Of a DNA stretch of 64,000 bases, positions 59,191-64,000 are shown one piece after another. Every line of letters begins with the position of its first letter. Position 1 is the first letter of the stretch. Both the position numbers and the translations under genes were made by a program. The notes below the pieces were generated by a model. That model did not search any database. It was given only the letters and a program-made list of their open reading frames with translations, and was not told the DNA's origin. Source of the stretch: Sialis fuliginosa (Eukaryota; Arthropoda; Insecta; Megaloptera; Sialidae); assembly GCA_961205875.1 (NCBI GenBank), contig OY540813.1:4993001-5057000 (forward strand). The letters are read 5' to 3'.

Positions 59191-62100
59191 TTATTTATTA
59201 TTTTCCTCATCTATGTATGCTAATTCATCAAAAGGATATAATTTATTTGGTGATGTTGTTTCGGTCTTGCTAATTTCTGTTAGTTTGATATTATTTGGAG
59301 ATTCAATAAGAGATCTGTCTTGAGTCGTTGGTTCCTCTTTTTTACAACAATTAAGTTTAGCCATATCTTCCCTAATTCCTTTAATAACCTTATGCCGTAC
59401 AACTTTTGGATATATCAAAATCGCAAAGAAGACACAAACCCCATAGAATCCATGAAAAATACTGAACATTCTAATACTTCTGTTGACTGTTTCGTAGTTT
59501 ATAACATCTGCAATCCATAGGGGTATAGCAAATAAAAATAAAATAGTGTACACTTTTAAATGCATGTTTAAATTCCTGATTCTTTCGATTATTTTTGAAT
59601 TTTTAACAAATTCTTCTTGGCTATTTGGAATTCTTTTGGTTATAGGGCGAAGTTTTAAATATTGTACGTACGTTGTTAACAATATTATTATATCGATCAA
59701 TAGGCTTGTTGATATTATTGTATAAAATATATATCTTGTTTTACTTTGAGCTGAAATTAGAAATAACTAGTTAAAAAAAACATTAGCCAAATTATTACAC
59801 AGTGTGCTAAGTTTATTTTGCTTGTTGTAATAACTTTTTTTAGTAAACGTTGTGTTTGAGATATTTTGAAAATATATATATTTCACCACGAGGTTTTGAT
59901 GATGAAGATTTTACATTGTGATTAAGTTAGTATTAATAAGTATTTTCGATTTTCAGTATCAACTAATAATAATAATAATTAAATTTTGGCACATCTGTTT
60001 TGAATCATCCTGTAATACTTACGATAAAGTGAACACGTTTTATCATCATTGTATTTATCATTAATATACTGATCATAAACCACAAATGCAACTAAAAATA
60101 AAGTCGGTAAACCATATGACCAAATTGAACAGAAAATAAACAGTTTTCTTTTCACATTCGACTTAATTTCTTCTTGTACATAATACCTAAAATTAAAACA
60201 AATTGTAAATAAATAGTATAATAAAAAAATATTTTGGTTCGTTCGCGAAAAATTTATGAATCGCTAAAAATTAAACGTTTCTTCTAATTTTTTGTAGGAA
60301 TATTAATATACTATTTTTTATTCAATAAATTTTTCGGAGTATAAAGTAGCCTATGTCCTTTTTCAGGATGCAAGCTATCTCCTTGCCAAATTTCATCAAA
60401 ATGGTTTAAGCGGTTTAGCTGTGAAAAAGTAACAAATAGACAGATAGACAAAGTTACTTTCACATTTATAATATTAGTATGAATCATTAAAAAAACCTAT
60501 TAATAAAAATACGTATATGAACATGTCATTTAAGGAAAAACTTATATAGCCTAAACTACATTGATTAATCTTATATCAAATATTTTATTTTATTTCTTAC
60601 CTCATATTCATCCAAGCATAGAAAAACAATGCGTTTAATAAAAATATACTAATTATAAATGGAAAATGAACGGCTACAGCTAAAATATAAATGAAAATAT
60701 TATTAAACATTTGATATAATTATAAATTAGTCACCGTATATTCTTAGACTTGTTTTAAAATATAAATATATCAATTTAAAATCTTACCTATAATTTTACA
60801 GTAATCTAACATTTCCTCGAAGTGTTTGACTACACATAATACAATCATTGTAATAGCTAGAAATATTACATACTGTACAAGCATCTTTCCAAAATGGTCG
60901 TTCAGTTCTTTGATTAAAAAATACACAATAATCGTCAACAATAAAAATGGAATGGAAACGATTAAACCTAAAAATAACATAATATAAACTCATCAAAAAA
61001 TTTAAAGGATAATTTTTAAAAAGCAAAATTTTTACAAATTTTCAAACAGTTATATCTCAGCGAAAAATGATTGGATTTGCATGATCCAAAGCTCATTCGT
61101 AAGCTTGTACTTTCTAGTTTTTAAATCAAGAGCTCAATAATTATTTTATATTTTATTTTCGAACTAATTATAATTAGTTTGAAAAATTATCCCTTAATTT
61201 TTCAAACTATTTTAACCCTTGGCGCAGAGCGGCAGGGGATGATAAAATTATTGAAGTCTTGATTCAAAAACTAGAAAGTGCAAGCTTACGAATGAGCTTT
61301 GGATCATGTAAATCCAATCATTTTTCGCTGAGATATACTGTTTGAAAATTTGTAAATTAAAAAAAAAATTATCCTTTAATTTTTTTGATGAGTGTATTCA
61401 TTATTTCAATAGAAAAATAATTGTTGAAATAATAGGTAATGTAGTACCCCCCCCCCCCCCCCCTCGGAGCTGTGTTGAATTCTATATCTACTCCGAATAG
61501 TAAATATATATATACATTTTTAGTATACATTTTAATAAATACATTTATTACCAGCATTATAAATGTCTGCCTTTTCGATTGAGGTATCATTTTCTTCAGA
61601 ACAAATAAAAACTGTTAAGTCGCCATCCGCTGATTCTAAACAATATTCTCCAATTTGTAAAAGATATTCGAATCTTGGAGGATATTTTTTTAGAATGTCC
61701 TCATAATTAGTCCCCCAGATGAAAGCAGAACCATTTTCAAAAATAGTAAAATTATTATCTCCATGGACTGTACTAAAAATTAAAATATTTTAATTATTAC
61801 GATTATTATGGTATACAATTATAAATTTTGAAATGTTAAATAACTAAAAAATATTATATTAGCCCAGTTAAAAATTCACTTTTTGTAAGAAACATGTTTT
61901 TGGCATTATAAATAAAATATCAAAAGATCTCAAAGATACCACTGGAGTGGTTGGTGTTACAAGAGATCAAATGTCAACAAAAACAGTGTTTTACAAATAT
62001 CTCAGAAACTATTAGCTTTATGATAAAAATATTTCTTATTATTTGCAAAAAACTGTTTTTGTTGACCTTCGACCTCTTGTAACACCAAACACTCCAGTGG

Positions 62101-62448
62101 TGGGGAATTTTTACTCAGATTTGGCAATTTTTAATGTAATTTTACTGGACTATATTTATTATAATAAAAAAATCAATACATTAAACAATAATATTTACTA
62201 ACTAATGCCAATATGAAGCAGCACTAAGGTTATACTTAAATACAATTAAAATATCAAACTTACTATCCCCCTTCACATGTTTCCTTAATAACAGCAGTTA
62301 ACTTTGTATAATTAGTGGTTTTCATTTCAAAATTATATATTATGGGCTCAAATGATGATACATCTATACAATCAAAATCTGAATAACTTTGGCCAACTTT
62401 GCAACATTTTGTCACTATGGGTAAACCAAGCGGTGTAGAATCGAAATT
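59191..62448 (-). CDS. Methuselah-like GPCR (gene 5), exons 2-7, signal exon not found
   Basis: Fifth receptor, 5' incomplete. Exons: 62448..62264, 61772..61552, 60967..60788, 60679..60601, 60186..60023, 59750..59191, giving 462 residues from the second exon. Phases (2-1-1-2-1 after exon 2) and the 79-bp TM3 exon match the others. The ectodomain has TKCCKVGQ, VIKETC and GEYCLE with several N-glycosylation sites; exon 3 is the longest of the five. TM1-TM2 follow with IKELNDHFGK and DYCKIIG; loop 2 has KTCSLY. TM6 (AIPLWIADVINY) and TM7 (FHGFYGVCVFFAILIYPK) are the most diverged. The tail of about 75 residues, rich in Thr, Glu and Lys, is the longest. A signal-peptide exon with a phase-0 donor is expected upstream; none convinces up to 64000, so it probably lies beyond the window. 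Confidence 0.9.
60331..60483 (-). repeat. Interspersed CTGAACCGAT-type repeat, gene 5 intron 5
   Basis: Reverse complement order: CATACTAATATTATAAATGT, GAAAGTAACTTTGTCTATCT, AAACCATTTTGATGAAATTT, GGCAAGGAGATAGCTTGCAT, GGACATAGGCTACTTTATAC. Inverted relative to 51928. Confidence 0.7.
60988..61393. repeat. ~406-bp palindromic element, gene 5 intron 3
   Basis: ACTCATCAAAAAATTTAAAG is mirrored by CTTTAATTTTTTTGATGAGT. Inner pairs include TATATCTCAGCGAAAAATGA and ATCCAAAGCTCATTCGTAAG with their complements, around a short unique centre near 61190. The left tip lies only 21 bp from the exon 4 acceptor. Confidence 0.88.
61862..62151. repeat. Element with inner 170-bp palindrome, gene 5 intron 2
   Basis: CACTGGAGTGGTTGGTGTTA and CAAGAGATCAAATGTCAACA at the left are mirrored by TGTTGACCTTCGACCTCTTG and TAACACCAAACACTCCAGTG. 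The outer tips AGCCCAGTTAAAAATT and, inverted, AGTCCAGTAAAATTAC are imperfect inverted repeats, flanked by ATATT on both sides. Confidence 0.75.
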
Positions 62449-62521
62449 CTGCAAAAAAATATTTTTTGTTATTAAAAACAAATAATTTCATATCACAACA
62501 GTAAAATGAAAAAATATACGT

Positions 62522-62896
62522 GCTCTAAACAGTGGCGTAGATAGCTTTTTGCGATGGGGGGGGGCGATATGACCAGGCCCCGGGGCAAGTGGTGGCTGTA
62601 AAATATTACTCATGTAATTTTAAACTGAATGACCTTTTTTTTTGACCATATAAACTGTATTCACTGTACTTTTTATTACCAAAAAAAAGTCATTCAAAAT
62701 TTAAAAAAAACCTGAAGACCTTTTTTTCTTTTTTTTATTCTTAATTTACCTAATTTTTCCTATTTACTTCTACTATTTTGTTCATACTTGGGAAATTTAA
62801 AAAAATGTCTGAATTTTCTCATGAAGTAAACTCATGGGGGGTGATTGATCATCTTAATTCCCCCCCCCCCCTCCAATCTACGCCACTGGCTATAAA
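62522..62896. mobile_element. hAT MITE, CAGTGGCGTAGAT tips
   Basis: Element 62530..62888: left CAGTGGCGTAGATAGC followed by a G run, inverted right CAGTGGCGTAGATTGGAGGG. Flanks gctctaaa and gctataaa agree at 7 of 8. Interior with CCTGAAGACCTTTTTTTCTT, shared with other elements here. Confidence 0.88.
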
Positions 62897-64000
62897 AAGC
62901 TTTCATTATAGTAAAATACATGAATTAAAATAAGTAGAATGTACTTATAAACAAGTGAATAATTTTCAATATGGATTATTAAGTATTTTTATTCATATAA
63001 ATAATTAACTAAATATATAATATAAACATTAAACATACATATATCAGTATTTCTACTTGAATTTAGCAATTTAGCATTATTGAAAATTTTGAAAAACGTG
63101 CAAGGACAAAAGTTGAGTGAGAAATATTTTCTGTCGAAAAAAACTTTTTCTCTAAAACCAATGGTTTAGCATTTATAAAGAAATAAACAATTAAATTGTT
63201 TATAACAATTGATCATACTAGAATATTTCAATCCTGTTAATTTTGGCTCAATCTACACCTAATTCTCAATGTTCATGGATTTTTTCTAAACTATCCTTTT
63301 GGTGATAAGGGTGAGGGGCAGCAATTTTCAATAAGTTTTAATAAGTTTTCATTTGACACCCTACAAGATGTCCTTTTTTTCATTTCCCAATTTACCCCCA
63401 GAATCAAAATTCAAATTTTTATACTTCACGTTTAAAATTGAGCCACCACATTTTATCCTGTACTAAATTTCAAATTTTACATCGAATAGTTTCAGAGGAA
63501 ATCGCTTATGACAGACGGACGGACGAGAACTAAAATGAATTATACTTTCAAAATTATCTTAGTACGCCACTGTTTAGTATAACAGTAAATAACCAACATG
63601 TGTTATGATATAAATTATGATATTAGAGGATGACTTTCTTGAATAAATATATACAAAAAAGAACTTCGAGGAAGTCCTAGTAAGTAGCCATGAGTCATTC
63701 AATTCACACGTGTTTTTTAACAACGGAAGTGATTTGAATAAATTATATGCGCGGTTATAGAATAATAAAATGTATTTAAATTAGGCATGAACGATTTTAA
63801 ACGTTAGTCTTTTACGGTTGTTACCAAATAATAGGCCTAATTCAAAAAACATCTGCCAAGTAAATGCACAATGCTTCCTCGTGCTAAATTCACCAAAGGT
63901 AGTTAAAAGGTAGCCTCAGTATCTCGGCGCGAAAGAGGGAAATACGTCATCTGGGGTGCCCAAATATGGAGAGGGGGATTGATGTGCCCAATCATAACAA
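62897..64000. other. Probable gene 5 first intron or 5' flank, nothing assigned
   Basis: AT-rich to the window end. I looked on the minus strand for an ATG with a hydrophobic stretch followed by a phase-0 donor and found none convincing. The last 150 bases are richer in GC and CpG. Confidence 0.4.

Noticed and set aside
1-64000. tRNA, rRNA, CRISPR arrays, LTR retrotransposons
   Set aside because: No cloverleaf with A/B boxes, no rRNA blocks, no regular spacer arrays and no paired LTRs were seen. GGTTCGAA-like matches lie inside hAT MITE tips.
62460-64000. Candidate signal-peptide exon for gene 5 (for example near 62750..62830)
   Set aside because: The only ATG frames ahead of GTAA-type donors are basic and not hydrophobic, or reach stops before the donor; none matches the paralogue pattern.

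Overview
The window is nuclear DNA of an insect: very AT-rich, with short spliced exons in long introns, arthropod-type core promoter motifs and a dense load of small DNA transposons. The repeat types (hAT elements with CAGTGGCG or CAGGGC tips, a ZMYM1-like hAT transposase remnant, and a repeat of the type CTGAACCGAT..GATGAAATTTGGCA) fit a hemipteran such as an aphid relative. The sequence alone does not settle the species.

The only protein-coding genes I can support are five tandem paralogues on the minus strand, all methuselah-like (Mth/Mth2-like) secretin-family GPCRs. Gene 1 (5988..1951, 437 aa), gene 2 (17574..10800, 458 aa), gene 3 (37384..21278, 502 aa) and gene 4 (56886..51402, 458 aa) are complete. 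Gene 5 (62448..59191) lacks its signal-peptide exon, which must lie above 62460 and probably outside the window. I rebuilt every exon from the GT/AG sites. All five share one architecture: exon 1 signal peptide, exons 2 and 3 cysteine-rich ectodomain, exon 4 TM1-TM2, exon 5 TM3 (exactly 79 bp in every copy), exon 6 TM4 and extracellular loop 2, exon 7 TM5-TM7 plus tail. Intron phases are 0-2-1-1-2-1 throughout, so the array arose by tandem duplication of an intron-containing gene. Genes 2 and 3 are the closest pair; 4 and 5 are more diverged. Gene 3 has a 9.55-kb first intron and, 0.8 kb upstream of its ATG, a textbook Inr+DPE core promoter.

The rest is transposon-derived. It includes a ~0.7-kb hAT remnant with a broken transposase C-terminus (483..1174), a 1.05-kb hAT foldback element with a perfect 8-bp target duplication just upstream of gene 1, two adjacent hAT MITEs with target duplications at 30.1-31.0 kb, several near-perfect palindromes inside introns, a multi-copy MITE family tipped TGTCCGGTATTATAAAG, a pair of ~420-bp copies in opposite orientation (46.4 and 50.3 kb), and a minisatellite with alternating 80/86-bp monomers (43.5 kb). 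The stretch from 38.2 to 51.4 kb holds no gene that I can support.

The five receptors probably act independently at the plasma membrane. They form a lineage-specific receptor cluster, not a pathway. No ligand can be assigned from sequence. I found no tRNA, rRNA, CRISPR or bacterial feature.
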